DNA from: Acidobacteriota bacterium | GTDB lineage: Bacteria; Actinomycetota; Acidimicrobiia; Acidimicrobiales; Microtrichaceae | Direction of reading: 5' to 3' | NCBI GenBank assembly: GCA_003577145.1 | Contig: QEUP01000023.1 | Span: 1 to 61,427, forward strand | DNA length: 61,427 nucleotides | Notes under the pieces: model-generated | The model's database searches: none | What the model was told of the DNA's origin: nothing | What the model saw: the letters and a program-made list of their open reading frames with translations, nothing else | In this document: one piece after another, positions 33,659 through 42,215 of the stretch | Numbering within the stretch: the stretch's first letter is position 1 | How the letters are laid out: each line of letters opens with the position of its first letter | Made by a program: the position numbers and the translations under genes

Positions 33659-34245
33659 TGAATCCCGGGGCCAGGAAGGCCGAGGCTGACCGCGACCGCG
33701 ACACGGAACCGTGGCAGAAGCGGCTGACGGAACGGGGGCTGCGACGCCTCCTCGGGGACAGCGGTACGGCTTGGGTGGCAACGACTCTGCTGACGTGGAC
33801 CGCGGGTCGCCTGGGCGAGGTATTCCGTGACCGGCCCGAGACTGTCGCCCGACTCGATTTGCGACAGGGGGAGCGGTTCAGTGTCACCGCCCGGCCTCCG
33901 CTGACTCGCAGGGAGCGCCGGCTCTCGGATGAACGTGAAAAGCTTGCTCGTCGAGTCGAACGGGCATCGCGGCCGAGGCGCAGGCAGAGAAGGATCGCCA
34001 AGGAACTGCGCGTGGCAAAGCGGCGGCTCGCTCGCCACCGGCCGGGTTCGCGCCGCTACGGGAGGGCCTCTGACAACGTCACCGCTCTGTCGGCCGAGCT
34101 GGAACGGGCGAGCCGGCCCCGTCGCGGTGCGCGGTCGTTGCAGAAGAGGCTCGACTTGCTCGACCGGGAGTTGGCCGCTGAGCGAGGCCGCATCATGAGC
34201 AAGGCCCGGCGTAGGAAGCGGGCGCCCGTGACGGCCAAGGCCTGA
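33658..34245 (+). CDS. Basic coiled-coil protein, third gene of the envelope trio
   Basis: Not recognised. A 195-residue, Arg/Lys-rich protein. A weakly hydrophobic segment (SGTAWVATTLLTWTAGRLGEVF) lies near residue 35; the rest is basic and predicted helical, with an internal near-repeat (ERASRPRRRQRR near 103, ERASRPRRGARS near 155). The ATG shares one base with the previous stop (TGATG), so it is coupled. The basic character suggests binding to nucleic acid or the inner membrane face. Confidence 0.65.
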   Translation: MNPGARKAEADRDRDTEPWQKRLTERGLRRLLGDSGTAWVATTLLTWTAGRLGEVFRDRPETVARLDLRQGERFSVTARPPLTRRERRLSDEREKLARRVERASRPRRRQRRIAKELRVAKRRLARHRPGSRRYGRASDNVTALSAELERASRPRRGARSLQKRLDLLDRELAAERGRIMSKARRRKRAPVTAKA

Positions 34246-34348
34246 GGCTCGCGCACCACCATGAGACCGGCCGCGTCGCCCCTGGACCTGAATTCAGCCA
34301 TGCTGGTGCCGTGAGCACAGACCATCGCCCTGTTGCGGGATCCCAGGG

Positions 34349-35125
34349 ATGAGCCGGCCTCTCGGTGATGGGGAACGAGTCCTGCTGGTGGACACCAAGG
34401 GACGCCGCTACCTGGTGAGCCTCACCAGCGGCAAGGAGTTCCACTCCCACGCCGGCTTCGTTCCTCACGACGACATCATCGGAGCCGAGGAGGGGTCGGC
34501 GGTCAGGTCGACAAGGGGGGCCACGTACCAGGTCTTCCGCCCAACCTTGGGCGACTTCGTGCTGAAGATGCCCCGGGGCGCGCAGGTCATCTATCCCAAG
34601 GACCTGGGTCCCCTGTTGATGCTGGCTGACGTGTTCCCCGGTGCCCGCGTCCTGGAGTCCGGCGTCGGGTCGGGCGCGCTCTCGATGACGATGCTGAGGG
34701 CGGGTGCGATGGTGACCGGCTACGAGCTGCGTGAGGACTTCGCCTCGCGTGCGAGCCGAAACGTCCGGGACTTCCTGGGGGAGGAGGCTGCCGGGCGGTT
34801 CCGTGTCGAGATCCGCGACTGCTACCAGGGAATCGGGGGTGGACCGTACGACCGCGTGGTGCTGGATCTCCCCGAGCCCTGGCACGTGACCAAGCACGCG
34901 TCCGGCGCCTTGCATCCCGGCGGGATCCTCGTGAGCTACACACCCAGCATCGTGCAGGCCATGCAGCTCAGAGAATCACTCGCCGACGCCGGATTCATGC
35001 TCCCCGAGACGATCGAAGTGCTGAGCCGGTCGTGGCACATCGACGGGCAGGCGGTGCGACCCGACCATCGAATGGTCGCCCACACCGGGTTCCTCACCCA
35101 TGCTCGGCTCCGGGCCGGGCCGTGA
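34349..35125 (+). CDS. trmI: tRNA (adenine-58-N1)-methyltransferase TrmI
   Basis: A 258-residue SAM-dependent enzyme that forms m1A58 in the T loop of tRNAs. The N-terminal beta domain ends at KMPRGAQVIYPKDLGPLLMLAD. The Rossmann core has VLESGVGSGALSMTMLRAG (SAM loop), GYELREDFASRASRNV and YDRVVLDLPEPWHV, whose catalytic Asp lies in DLPEPW. The gene stands upstream of the proteasome ATPase gene, as in Mycobacterium. ATG at 34349 follows AGGGATG. Confidence 0.93.
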   Translation: MSRPLGDGERVLLVDTKGRRYLVSLTSGKEFHSHAGFVPHDDIIGAEEGSAVRSTRGATYQVFRPTLGDFVLKMPRGAQVIYPKDLGPLLMLADVFPGARVLESGVGSGALSMTMLRAGAMVTGYELREDFASRASRNVRDFLGEEAAGRFRVEIRDCYQGIGGGPYDRVVLDLPEPWHVTKHASGALHPGGILVSYTPSIVQAMQLRESLADAGFMLPETIEVLSRSWHIDGQAVRPDHRMVAHTGFLTHARLRAGP

Positions 35126-36285
35126 ACCTGCTCGACGCCATCCTGATCGTCCTGCTGGTTCTGGCTGCGGTCGGAGGCTACCGCTTGGGCTTCGTCACCA
35201 GGATCGCCTCGTGGGTAGGTCTGCTGGTCGGCCTCTTCGCTGCCGCCAGGATCCTGCCCTGGGTGACAGAGCGGTTTCCGGACACGGACGAGGTCCAGCT
35301 GTTCCTGATCGCTTCGGGAATCCTGCTGGCCGGCGCCCTGGCGGGCCAGGTGATCGGATACCTCGCCGGACTGCGACTGCGGGTGGTCATTCCCGAGGGT
35401 GGAGCCCGCACCGTCGATCGTGTCGGGGGAGCAGTTGCCGGGATAGTGGGCATTGCGATCGTCATCTGGCTGCTGTTGCCGACGATGGCGTACGTGCCGA
35501 GTTGGCCTGCCCAGCTTGCCAGGAACTCCGCGGTGGCCCGGTTCGTGGACTCGGTGTTCCCCGAGCCGCCGGACGCCTTCACGACCCTCGACAGCGTCCT
35601 GGGCGGGGACAACTTCCCCAAGGTGTTCGAGGCGCTCACCCCCACACCCGCCGTGGGGGAACCACCGGCCGGTATGCCCGTCGATCAGGAGACCTTGGCC
35701 TCGGTGCAGACCAGGGCGGTACGCGTCGAAGGTGTCGCCTGCCAGCAGGTCCAACTCGGCAGCGGATTCGTCGTGAGTGCAGAGGTGGTGGCCACCAACG
35801 CACACGTCGTTGCCGGCGTGACCGAGCCGTACGTGATCCGTGACGACGACGTGGAACTCCCGGCAACGACGATCCATTTCGATCCCGATCGTGACCTGGC
35901 TCTGCTGTCGGTTCCCGGCATGGATCGCCAGCCGCTCCCGCTGGGAGATGCCGAGATCGGCGAACAAGGGGTGGTCATGGGGTTTCCCGGGGGTGGGAGT
36001 CTGCGCCTCGAGCCTTACGAGATCGGGCGTGACGTGACCGCCAACGGCACCGACATCTACGACACCGGTTCCACCTCGAGAGAGGTTTTCGTGATCGCCT
36101 CGGGCATCGGCCCCGGAGACTCCGGGGCGGCGCTCGTCGATACCGGCGGTGAGGTGGTCGCTGTCGCCTTCGCGATCGCGCCCGATCGGGAGAACGTGGC
36201 CTATGCGCTGCAGACCGAGGAACTCCAGGCAGTCCTGTCGGCCTTCGATCCAGCCCCCGATCCGACCGGGCCCTGTCTCGGCTGA
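35122..36285 (+). CDS. MarP-like membrane serine protease (CvpA plus trypsin-like domain)
   Basis: A 387-residue protein. Residues 1-125 form a CvpA-like block of four transmembrane helices. The extracytoplasmic part is a chymotrypsin-fold protease with His in ATNAHVVAG, Asp in DPDRDLALLSV and Ser in GIGPGDSGAALV. A Cys near residue 211 and the Cys at the end (GPCLG) could form the disulfide that regulates MarP activity. The M. tuberculosis homologue maintains pH homeostasis under acid by periplasmic processing. The GTG overlaps trmI (GTGA), placing this protease inside the proteasome locus, unlike in Mycobacterium. Confidence 0.88.
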   Translation: MNLLDAILIVLLVLAAVGGYRLGFVTRIASWVGLLVGLFAAARILPWVTERFPDTDEVQLFLIASGILLAGALAGQVIGYLAGLRLRVVIPEGGARTVDRVGGAVAGIVGIAIVIWLLLPTMAYVPSWPAQLARNSAVARFVDSVFPEPPDAFTTLDSVLGGDNFPKVFEALTPTPAVGEPPAGMPVDQETLASVQTRAVRVEGVACQQVQLGSGFVVSAEVVATNAHVVAGVTEPYVIRDDDVELPATTIHFDPDRDLALLSVPGMDRQPLPLGDAEIGEQGVVMGFPGGGSLRLEPYEIGRDVTANGTDIYDTGSTSREVFVIASGIGPGDSGAALVDTGGEVVAVAFAIAPDRENVAYALQTEELQAVLSAFDPAPDPTGPCLG

Positions 36286-36340
36286 GGACCGGCCAAGCGG
36301 ATTCGGTTCCCGGAACCGTCCGGCTCTCTCACGAATCTGC

Positions 36341-36357
36341 GCCCCCGGTGCGGGGGC
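36341..36357. terminator. Hairpin between convergent genes
   Basis: GCCCCCG, loop GTG, CGGGGGC: a perfect 7-bp GC stem between the MarP-like gene and the ferredoxin gene. A second palindrome, CGGTTCC-C-GGAACCG, lies at 36304-36318. Neither has a U tract; in actinobacteria such hairpins often still end transcription. Confidence 0.55.
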
Positions 36358-36363
36358 TGCCGC

Positions 36364-36600
36364 CTACTCGACTTCGATGAAGATGCACTCCCCAGGGCAT
36401 TCCTCGGCGGCCTCGATGACCGCTTCTTCCTGACCGGCCGGGATGTCGGCAAGACCTTCGGCACCGCCCGGATCGCTGAAGATCTTGTCACCCTCCTTGA
36501 CGTATGCCAGACCGTCGTCGAGGAGGGTGAAGACATCGGGCGCGATCTCTTCGCACAGGCCGTCACCGGTGCAGAGATCTTGGTCGATCCAGACCTTCAT
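36364..36600 (-). CDS. Ferredoxin with CxxDxxC cluster motif
   Basis: A 78-residue single-cluster ferredoxin. The cluster motif reads C-T-G-D-G-L-C near residue 10 and ECPGEC near the C-terminus. The second cysteine of a normal CxxCxxC motif is Asp, as in Pyrococcus furiosus ferredoxin (4Fe-4S with an Asp ligand) or in 3Fe-4S ferredoxins that serve cytochromes P450. It is very acidic. It lies between trmI/marP and the proteasome ATPase gene but on the opposite strand. AGGAAG lies at a suitable distance upstream. Confidence 0.9.
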   Translation of the reverse strand: MKVWIDQDLCTGDGLCEEIAPDVFTLLDDGLAYVKEGDKIFSDPGGAEGLADIPAGQEEAVIEAAEECPGECIFIEVE

Positions 36601-36928
36601 GTCGTCGCTTCCTGCCTGTTCTGTGTTCGGTTGCGAGATGGGGGATTGGGTTCGGGTTCGGATGCTAACCGTCGTCTGCAAACGCATGGCAATCCGGCTG
36701 CACCGTCACCCTGTGAGTCTAGCGTTGACGCGAATAAAACCGGCAAAAACAGTGGAAATATGATGGTTCGCCGCGGGTGGCGGGCGGGGGCTGCGGAGCG
36801 CTCCACCGGCGGCGAAGGTCGACGCGCCGGCGCAGGACTGGAATGGTCCGGCGGACTGCCGACGAGAGGTACTAGAACTAGCACCGGAACCAGCACCCGC
36901 CGGTGTAGGGTCCGAGTGAAGGTAGGAG
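36601..36928. other. Divergent intergenic region between ferredoxin and mpa
   Basis: 328 bases without a credible gene. On the minus strand TAGCAT (36662-36667) is a likely -10 for the ferredoxin with a 55-base leader. On the plus strand an unusually AT-rich patch near 36725-36765 holds TTGACG (36725) and TATGAT (36759), but their 28-base spacing does not make one promoter. CTAG-AA-CTAG (36872-36881) and a near-repeat AACTAGCACC/AACCAGCACC (from 36877) precede the mpa -10 box and may bind a regulator. Confidence 0.5.
36906..36911 (+). promoter_or_regulatory. -10 box TAGGGT upstream of mpa
   Basis: TAGGGT lies 17 bases before the GTG at 36929. The short leader would contain GAAGG (36918-36922) at a normal distance, and AGGAGG directly before the start. 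Confidence 0.4.
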
Positions 36929-38707
36929 GTGATTACCGTCGAGGACGCTCAGTACGAACGACGGCTCGCCGAGTACGAGGCGGAGATCGCCGAGTTACGG
37001 GAAGAAGCCAAGGCCCTCGAGGAAGAGGTGCTCGCACTGCGCCGCCGACTCCAGGACGCCCCCAAGCGCGTTCGAACCCTCGAAGAGCGCCTCCTCGAGA
37101 CCAAAGGCCAGTTGGCGCAGGCGGTTTCACAGAACGAGAAGCTGACCTACACCCTCCGCGAGGCGCGCGAGCACATAGCCACGTTGCGCGACGAGGTCGA
37201 CAAGCTCACCCAGCCCCCTTCGGCTTACGGCACCCTGCTCGGGTTCAACGAGGACGGCACCGCTGACGTCTTCTCGGGTGGCCGGAAGATGCGCGTGTCG
37301 GTCTCACCGACCATAGATGCCGAGGAGCTCGCGCTGGGCCAGGAGGTCGTGCTGAACGAGTCGTTCAACGTCGTACTGGCTCGTTCGAACGAGAAGACGG
37401 GCGAGGTGGTGACGCTCAAGGAGATCCTCGAGGACGGCTCACGCGGGGTCATTGTCGGAAGGGCCGACGAGGAGCGCGTGGCGGAGTTCTCGGAGGCACT
37501 GCGGGAGCAGCCGCTGCGCGCCGGGGACAGCTTGATGATGGACACGCGATCAGGAGTGCTACTCGAACGCCTTCCTCGTCCAGAGGTGGAGGACCTGATC
37601 CTCGAAGAGGTGCCCGACGTCAGCTACGCCGACATAGGTGGACTCGACGGTCAGATCGAGCAGATCACCGATGCGATCGAGCTGCCGTTCCTCCATCAGG
37701 ATCTCTTCGCCGAGCACAAGCTGCCTGCCCCGAAGGGCATCTTGCTGTACGGCCCTCCGGGGTGCGGCAAGACGCTGATCGCCAAGGCGGTAGCGAACTC
37801 CCTGGCGAAGAAGGTCGCCGAGGTGAGCGGTGACCGCGAGGCGCGCAGCTACTTCCTCAACATCAAAGGACCGGAGCTGCTGAACAAATACGTCGGCGAG
37901 ACCGAGCGGCACATCCGGCTGGTCTTCCAGCGGGCACGCGAGAAGTCCGAGGACGGTACACCCGTGATCGTCTTCTTCGACGAGATGGAATCGCTCTTCC
38001 GTACCCGCGGTTCGGGAATCAGCTCCGACGTCGAGTCCACCATCGTCCCCCAGCTGTTGGCCGAGATCGACGGGGTGGAGGCGCTCCGCAACGTGATCGT
38101 CATCGGCGCTTCCAATCGAGAGGACCTCATCGATCCGGCGATTCTCCGACCCGGACGTCTCGATGTGAAGATCAAGATCGAGCGCCCCGACGCGGGAGCA
38201 GCCGCATCGATCTTCACCCGCTACCTGACCGATGATCTGCCCTTGGCGGACGAGGTGGTCAGCACCGTCGGCGGTGGCGACCGGGCCAAGGCTGTGCAGG
38301 GGATGATCGAGCGGACGGTCGAGCACATGTACCGTGCCGACACCGAGAACGAGTTCCTCGAAGTGACCTACCAGAACGGCGACAAGGAAGTGATGTACTT
38401 CAAGGACTTCGCTTCAGGCGCCATGATCGAGAACATCGTCCGTCGGGCCAAGAAGTTGGCGATCAAGCGATTCCTGGCCGAAGGCTCGCGAGGCATCAAC
38501 GTCGAGGACCTGCTGGCCTCCATACGCCAGGAATACAAGGAGCACGAAGACCTGCCCAACACGACCAACCCCGACGACTGGGCCAAGATCTCAGGCAAGA
38601 AGGGCGAGCGCATCGTCTATGTACGGACGCTGGTGAAGGCCGAGGACAACGCTGACACGAGCGGTGGGCGTGCGATCGAACGCGTCCAGACCGGCCAGTA
38701 CCTGTAG
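36929..38707 (+). CDS. mpa: Proteasome-associated AAA+ ATPase Mpa/ARC
   Basis: A 592-residue ring ATPase that recognises Pup, unfolds pupylated proteins and feeds them to the 20S core. An N-terminal coiled coil (about 5-90, Pup-binding) leads to OB-fold domains (about 95-245) and one AAA module. Walker A is [15 protein letters not shown] near residue 273, Walker [13 protein letters not shown] near residue 350 and the arginine finger region [15 protein letters not shown]. The C-terminus is GQYL, the HbYX-like tail that docks on the core particle. Start GTG 36929 is supported by GAAGG six bases upstream. Confidence 0.97.
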   Translation: MITVEDAQYERRLAEYEAEIAELREEAKALEEEVLALRRRLQDAPKRVRTLEERLLETKGQLAQAVSQNEKLTYTLREAREHIATLRDEVDKLTQPPSAYGTLLGFNEDGTADVFSGGRKMRVSVSPTIDAEELALGQEVVLNESFNVVLARSNEKTGEVVTLKEILEDGSRGVIVGRADEERVAEFSEALREQPLRAGDSLMMDTRSGVLLERLPRPEVEDLILEEVPDVSYADIGGLDGQIEQITDAIELPFLHQDLFAEHKLPAPKGILLYGPPGCGKTLIAKAVANSLAKKVAEVSGDREARSYFLNIKGPELLNKYVGETERHIRLVFQRAREKSEDGTPVIVFFDEMESLFRTRGSGISSDVESTIVPQLLAEIDGVEALRNVIVIGASNREDLIDPAILRPGRLDVKIKIERPDAGAAASIFTRYLTDDLPLADEVVSTVGGGDRAKAVQGMIERTVEHMYRADTENEFLEVTYQNGDKEVMYFKDFASGAMIENIVRRAKKLAIKRFLAEGSRGINVEDLLASIRQEYKEHEDLPNTTNPDDWAKISGKKGERIVYVRTLVKAEDNADTSGGRAIERVQTGQYL

Positions 38708-38789
38708 CCGAGCGCAGGGACCTCCTCCAACCACGCCGGACACCATCACTTCAGGGCGCTGCGACCGTGTTGGCGGCGCTGTAGCACGG

Positions 38790-38795
38790 TATGGT
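38790..38795 (+). promoter_or_regulatory. -10 box TATGGT, leaderless start of dop
   Basis: TATGGT ends seven bases before the GTG at 38803. It overlaps an in-frame ATG at 38791, making that ATG an unlikely start. Confidence 0.55.
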
Positions 38796-38802
38796 CGGGG
38801 CC

Positions 38803-40311
38803 GTGGCAATACCGAAGATCTGCGGCATCGAGACCGAGTACGGGATCGTTCTGCGCGGAGTCTCGGAGAGCAACCCGATCGCAGCCTCATCGATGCTGAT
38901 CAACGCCTATGTCCTCGAGCTGGAGTCCCAGCCGGTGGACCCCACTACCAAGGTGGGCTGGGACTTCGAAGACGAGTCACCGGGAAACGACGCTCGCGGG
39001 GACGTACCCGTCGGCAGTCTTGCTCCGGAGGTCGAAACCCATCTCGTCAACGCGGTGCTCACGAATGGGGCCCGCTACTACGTCGACCACGCGCACCCCG
39101 AATTGTCCACCCCGGAATGTGCCGACGCGCGTACGGTGGTTGCTTACGACCGAGCCGCCGAGGTCATACTCGAACGGTCCATGCGGGCAGCCCGGCGCAT
39201 CTTGCCTGACGACCAGGAGATCGTCGTCTACAAGAACAACTCGGACGGCAAGGGCAACAGCTACGGCTGCCACGAGAACTACCTGATGGACAGAGCCGTC
39301 CCCTTCGGTCGTGTCGTGGCTCACGCGACCCCCCATTTCATAACACGGCAGCTGTACACAGGTGCCGGCAAAGTCGGCACAGAGGCTCCCGGGCTCTCTG
39401 CCGAGGACGTCCCATATCAGTTGACGCAACGGGCGGACTTCTTCGAGGAGGAGGTCGGACTCGAGACGACCCTCAAGCGTCCCATCATCAACACCCGCGA
39501 CGAGCCTCACGCAGATGCACAGAAGTACCGCCGGCTACACGTGATCGTCGGCGACGCCAACATGGCCGAAGCGGCCACCTTCCTGAAGGTGGGCACCACC
39601 GCGCTCGTCCTCGCCATGATCGAAGACGACTTCCTTCCACGCGAGTTCATCCTCGCCAAGCCGGTCCTGGCCATGCGTGAGGTCAGCTACGACCTCACCA
39701 TCTCCAAGCCGCTGGAGCTCGCCGCCGGGGGTACGGTCACCGCGTTGGACATCCAATGGGAGCTGTTCAACCGGGCCAAGAAGTATGCCGACGAGTACGG
39801 CTTGAGCTGTGTGGGCGAGCTCGTCGGACAGAACCTCCTCGATCGCTGGGAGCACGTACTGGCTACTCTCGAGAGCGACCCGATGGGACTCGCCGGTCAG
39901 CTCGACTGGGTGGCCAAGTATCGGTTGCTGGAGGCCTACCGTGACCGCAACGATCTCGGCTGGGGTGACACCCGGCTGCGGGCGATGGACCTCCAGTACC
40001 ACGACCTACGGAGGGAGAGGTCGCTTTCTGGACGCCTCGGCCTGGAGCGCCTCATCGGAGATGACGAGGTCGAGCGCGCCGTCGAGGAACCGCCCGACGA
40101 CACTAGGGCCTACTTCCGCGGCAAGTGCCTGCAGCGGTGGTCCGAGGACATCGTCGCCGCGAACTGGGATTCTCTCGTGTTCGATGTAGGCACTGACCCT
40201 CTGAGGAGGGTTCCGATGATGGAGCCGACACGGGGAACCAAGGCGCATGTCGGAGACCTGCTGGAGGAATGTGCGACATCCGCGGAATTGCTGGAGAGGC
40301 TGGGCTCATGA
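38803..40311 (+). CDS. dop: Depupylase/Pup deamidase Dop
   Basis: A 502-residue glutamine-synthetase-like enzyme that removes Pup from substrates and, in species with PupGln, deamidates it. GIETEYGIV at the start supplies the Mg/ATP-binding Glu residues; YVDHAHPELSTPEC has the catalytic Asp region. The Dop-loop, absent from PafA, is present near residues 40-70 (GWDFEDESPGNDARGDVP). [18 protein letters not shown] and NTRDEPHAD are shared with PafA. GTG start chosen by the -10 box at 38790. It precedes pup as in Mycobacterium. Confidence 0.95.
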   Translation: MAIPKICGIETEYGIVLRGVSESNPIAASSMLINAYVLELESQPVDPTTKVGWDFEDESPGNDARGDVPVGSLAPEVETHLVNAVLTNGARYYVDHAHPELSTPECADARTVVAYDRAAEVILERSMRAARRILPDDQEIVVYKNNSDGKGNSYGCHENYLMDRAVPFGRVVAHATPHFITRQLYTGAGKVGTEAPGLSAEDVPYQLTQRADFFEEEVGLETTLKRPIINTRDEPHADAQKYRRLHVIVGDANMAEAATFLKVGTTALVLAMIEDDFLPREFILAKPVLAMREVSYDLTISKPLELAAGGTVTALDIQWELFNRAKKYADEYGLSCVGELVGQNLLDRWEHVLATLESDPMGLAGQLDWVAKYRLLEAYRDRNDLGWGDTRLRAMDLQYHDLRRERSLSGRLGLERLIGDDEVERAVEEPPDDTRAYFRGKCLQRWSEDIVAANWDSLVFDVGTDPLRRVPMMEPTRGTKAHVGDLLEECATSAELLERLGS

Positions 40312-40399
40312 TGCCCCTGTGCCCGAACGAACGGCTCCGCTCCGGGGACCGTGCAGTGCCGCTCGTCACCGACGACACCGGATCGGGGGGCCGGCGCGG

Positions 40400-40405
40400 T
40401 ACGGT
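40400..40405 (+). promoter_or_regulatory. -10 box TACGGT upstream of pup
   Basis: TACGGT followed by a leader of about 17 bases carrying GGAGG (40419-40423) gives pup its own promoter and a good ribosome binding site, in contrast to the leaderless neighbours; fits a gene that must be made in large amounts. Confidence 0.4.
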
Positions 40406-40428
40406 GAGAACAGACCTTGGAGGTAGGG

Positions 40429-40629
40429 ATGGCAGAGCGTGAGTTGAAGAGGAGGCAGACGCCCAAACGCGACGACGAGGAGATCGACGAGGCTCCTGCG
40501 CCGGCGGTCTCCGAGACGGGGGAGAAGATAAAGGCGGAGCTGGATGACCTTCTCGACGAGATCGACGACGTTCTCGAGACCAACGCCGAGGACTTCGTCA
40601 AGTCCTACATCCAAAAAGGGGGAGAGTAG
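40429..40629 (+). CDS. pup: Prokaryotic ubiquitin-like protein Pup, GGE form
   Basis: A 66-residue, mostly disordered, acidic modifier. The second half ([20 protein letters not shown]) forms the helix that pairs with the Mpa coiled coil. The C-terminus is [12 protein letters not shown]. Mycobacterial Pup ends in GGQ and needs deamidation by Dop before PafA can ligate it; this one is encoded with Glu, so it is ready to use. ATG with GGAGG upstream. It sits between dop and prcB as expected. Confidence 0.97.
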   Translation: MAERELKRRQTPKRDDEEIDEAPAPAVSETGEKIKAELDDLLDEIDDVLETNAEDFVKSYIQKGGE

Positions 40630-40691
40630 CCGGGAAGGCCGGACCCGGGACCACCCTCTCGGCCTGTGCGCCGTCTGGGTCCCGGAACCGG

Positions 40692-40697
40692 TAGCCT
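40692..40697 (+). promoter_or_regulatory. -10 box TAGCCT, leaderless start of prcB
   Basis: TAGCCT ends seven bases before the GTG at 40705; no ribosome binding site lies between. Confidence 0.5.
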
Positions 40698-40704
40698 CCG
40701 TTGG

Positions 40705-41517
40705 GTGAGTCTTCCGTTGTTCACCCCGGGCGAGGACCCCGGTCCGGATTTCGCCGAGCTCTTGCGCCGGATCGACTACCTGCCGCCGGTCCCAGAGGTC
40801 AAGGTCGACGATCGGGTTCCGATCACCCACGGCACGACCGTGGTGGCAATCCGCTATCGCGACGGTGTGGTGATGGCAGGCGACCGTCGGGCTACGGCGG
40901 GCAACTTCATCAGTCACCGTGAGCTGGAGAAGGTCTTTCCTGCAGATCGCCACAGTGGCGTAGCCATCGCCGGCGCGGCAGGTCCTGCCATGGAGATGGT
41001 CCGGCTGTTCCAGCTACAGCTCGAGCACTACGAGAAGGTGGAGGGCCAGTCCCTGAGCCTCGAGGGGAAGGCCAACCAGCTCGGGCAGATGGTCCGCAAC
41101 CATCTGCCTGTGGCGATGCAGGGTCTGGCCGTGGTACCGCTCTTCGCCGGCTATGACACCGGGCGTGACCACGGGCGCCTCTTCGAATACGACGTGACCG
41201 GCGGCCGTTACGAGGAGAGCGACTTCGCCAGTGCGGGATCGGGGAGCCTGCACGCGGGTACGGTCGTGAAGCTCGGCTACAGCGAGGGCATGGAACGCGG
41301 CGATGCCATCGATCTCATACTGAAGGCGCTGTTCGAGGCTGCTGACGAGGATTCGGCCACCGGCGGCCCGGACCTGGTTCGCGGTATCTACCCGCTCATC
41401 GCCACCATCACTGCGGAGGGATTCGAGCGAATCGAAGAAGGCGAGATAGCCGAACGCTTCCGTGCCCTCATCGCCGAGCTGAGCACTGAGGAGGCACGCG
41501 GGGGTGAACGCGCATGA
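40705..41517 (+). CDS. prcB: Proteasome 20S beta subunit (precursor)
   Basis: A 270-residue precursor of the catalytic subunit. Autocleavage between Gly43 and Thr44 (ITHG|TTVVA) would release a 43-residue propeptide and expose the nucleophile Thr1. In mature numbering Asp17 (MAGDRRAT) and Lys33 (ELEKVF) are at the canonical places, and the SGS motif in GSGSLHAG is present, so the subunit should be active. The GTG at 40705 gives a propeptide of normal length. prcA overlaps the stop by four bases. Confidence 0.96.
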   Translation: MSLPLFTPGEDPGPDFAELLRRIDYLPPVPEVKVDDRVPITHGTTVVAIRYRDGVVMAGDRRATAGNFISHRELEKVFPADRHSGVAIAGAAGPAMEMVRLFQLQLEHYEKVEGQSLSLEGKANQLGQMVRNHLPVAMQGLAVVPLFAGYDTGRDHGRLFEYDVTGGRYEESDFASAGSGSLHAGTVVKLGYSEGMERGDAIDLILKALFEAADEDSATGGPDLVRGIYPLIATITAEGFERIEEGEIAERFRALIAELSTEEARGGERA

Positions 41518-42191
41518 GCATGCCCTTCTACGTGGCACCGGAACAGGTGATGAAGGACCGGGCCGACTATGCCCGGAAGGGAATCGCCCGGGGGAGAAGC
41601 CTCGCCGCGGTGGTGTACGACGACGGAATCCTCCTCTGCGCCGAGAACCCCTCCCGGACGTTGCGCAAGGTGAGTGAGATCTACGACCGGATCGGGTTCG
41701 CCGGAGTCGGGAAGTACAACGAGTTCGACCAGTTGCGCATCGCCGGGGTCCGTCACGCCGACTTGAAGGGCTTCTCGTTCAGCCGGGAGGACGTGGACGC
41801 GAGAGGGCTCGCCAACCAGTATGCGCAGATCCTCGGACAGATCTTCACCCATGAGATCAAGCCGATGGAGGTCGAGATCCTGGTTGCCGAAGTGGGGGCG
41901 GAGCGTGCCGGCGACCAGTTGTTCCACATCCTGTACGACGGTACGGTCGTGGACGAGACCGGCTTCACAGTCCTCGGTGGGGAAGCCGACGCCATCGCCG
42001 ATCGTCTGGAGGGGGCTTGGGGTGATGATCTCGATCTGCGTTCGGCTCTGCAGGCCGCTGTCGACTCCCTTGCCGGCCCGGATCGACAGCTCGATGCTTC
42101 CGATCTGGAGGTCGCGGTCCTCAGGCGCTCCGACAGCCGCCGGGCCTTCCATCGGATCGAGGGCAGCGAGCTCGACGCGCTCATGGGCTAG
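41514..42191 (+). CDS. prcA: Proteasome 20S alpha subunit
   Basis: 225 residues forming the outer gate rings. It starts MSMPFYVAPEQVMKDRADYARKGIARGRS, the N-terminal gate and H0 helix, and continues with the Ntn fold (SLAAVVYDDGILLCAEN). There is no catalytic Thr, as expected. The ATG overlaps the prcB stop (ATGA). Conserved Lys and pocket residues between adjacent alpha subunits receive the Mpa GQYL tail. Confidence 0.96.
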   Translation: MSMPFYVAPEQVMKDRADYARKGIARGRSLAAVVYDDGILLCAENPSRTLRKVSEIYDRIGFAGVGKYNEFDQLRIAGVRHADLKGFSFSREDVDARGLANQYAQILGQIFTHEIKPMEVEILVAEVGAERAGDQLFHILYDGTVVDETGFTVLGGEADAIADRLEGAWGDDLDLRSALQAAVDSLAGPDRQLDASDLEVAVLRRSDSRRAFHRIEGSELDALMG

Positions 42192-42199
42192 CCCGCCGG

Positions 42200-42205
42200 T
42201 AGGTT
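42200..42205 (+). promoter_or_regulatory. -10 box TAGGTT upstream of pafA
   Basis: TAGGTT ends ten bases before the ATG at 42216 in the 24-base gap after prcA; probable separate leaderless or short-leader transcript. Confidence 0.4.
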
Positions 42206-42215
42206 GGGGGGCGCC

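Noticed and set aside
33072-34245. Prophage remnant, because of the holin-like gene
   Set aside because: Neighbours are small chromosomal membrane proteins and trmI; no phage structural, lysis or integration genes are present.
36725-36764. Single promoter made of TTGACG and TATGAT
   Set aside because: The boxes are 28 bases apart, too far for one sigma-70-type promoter.
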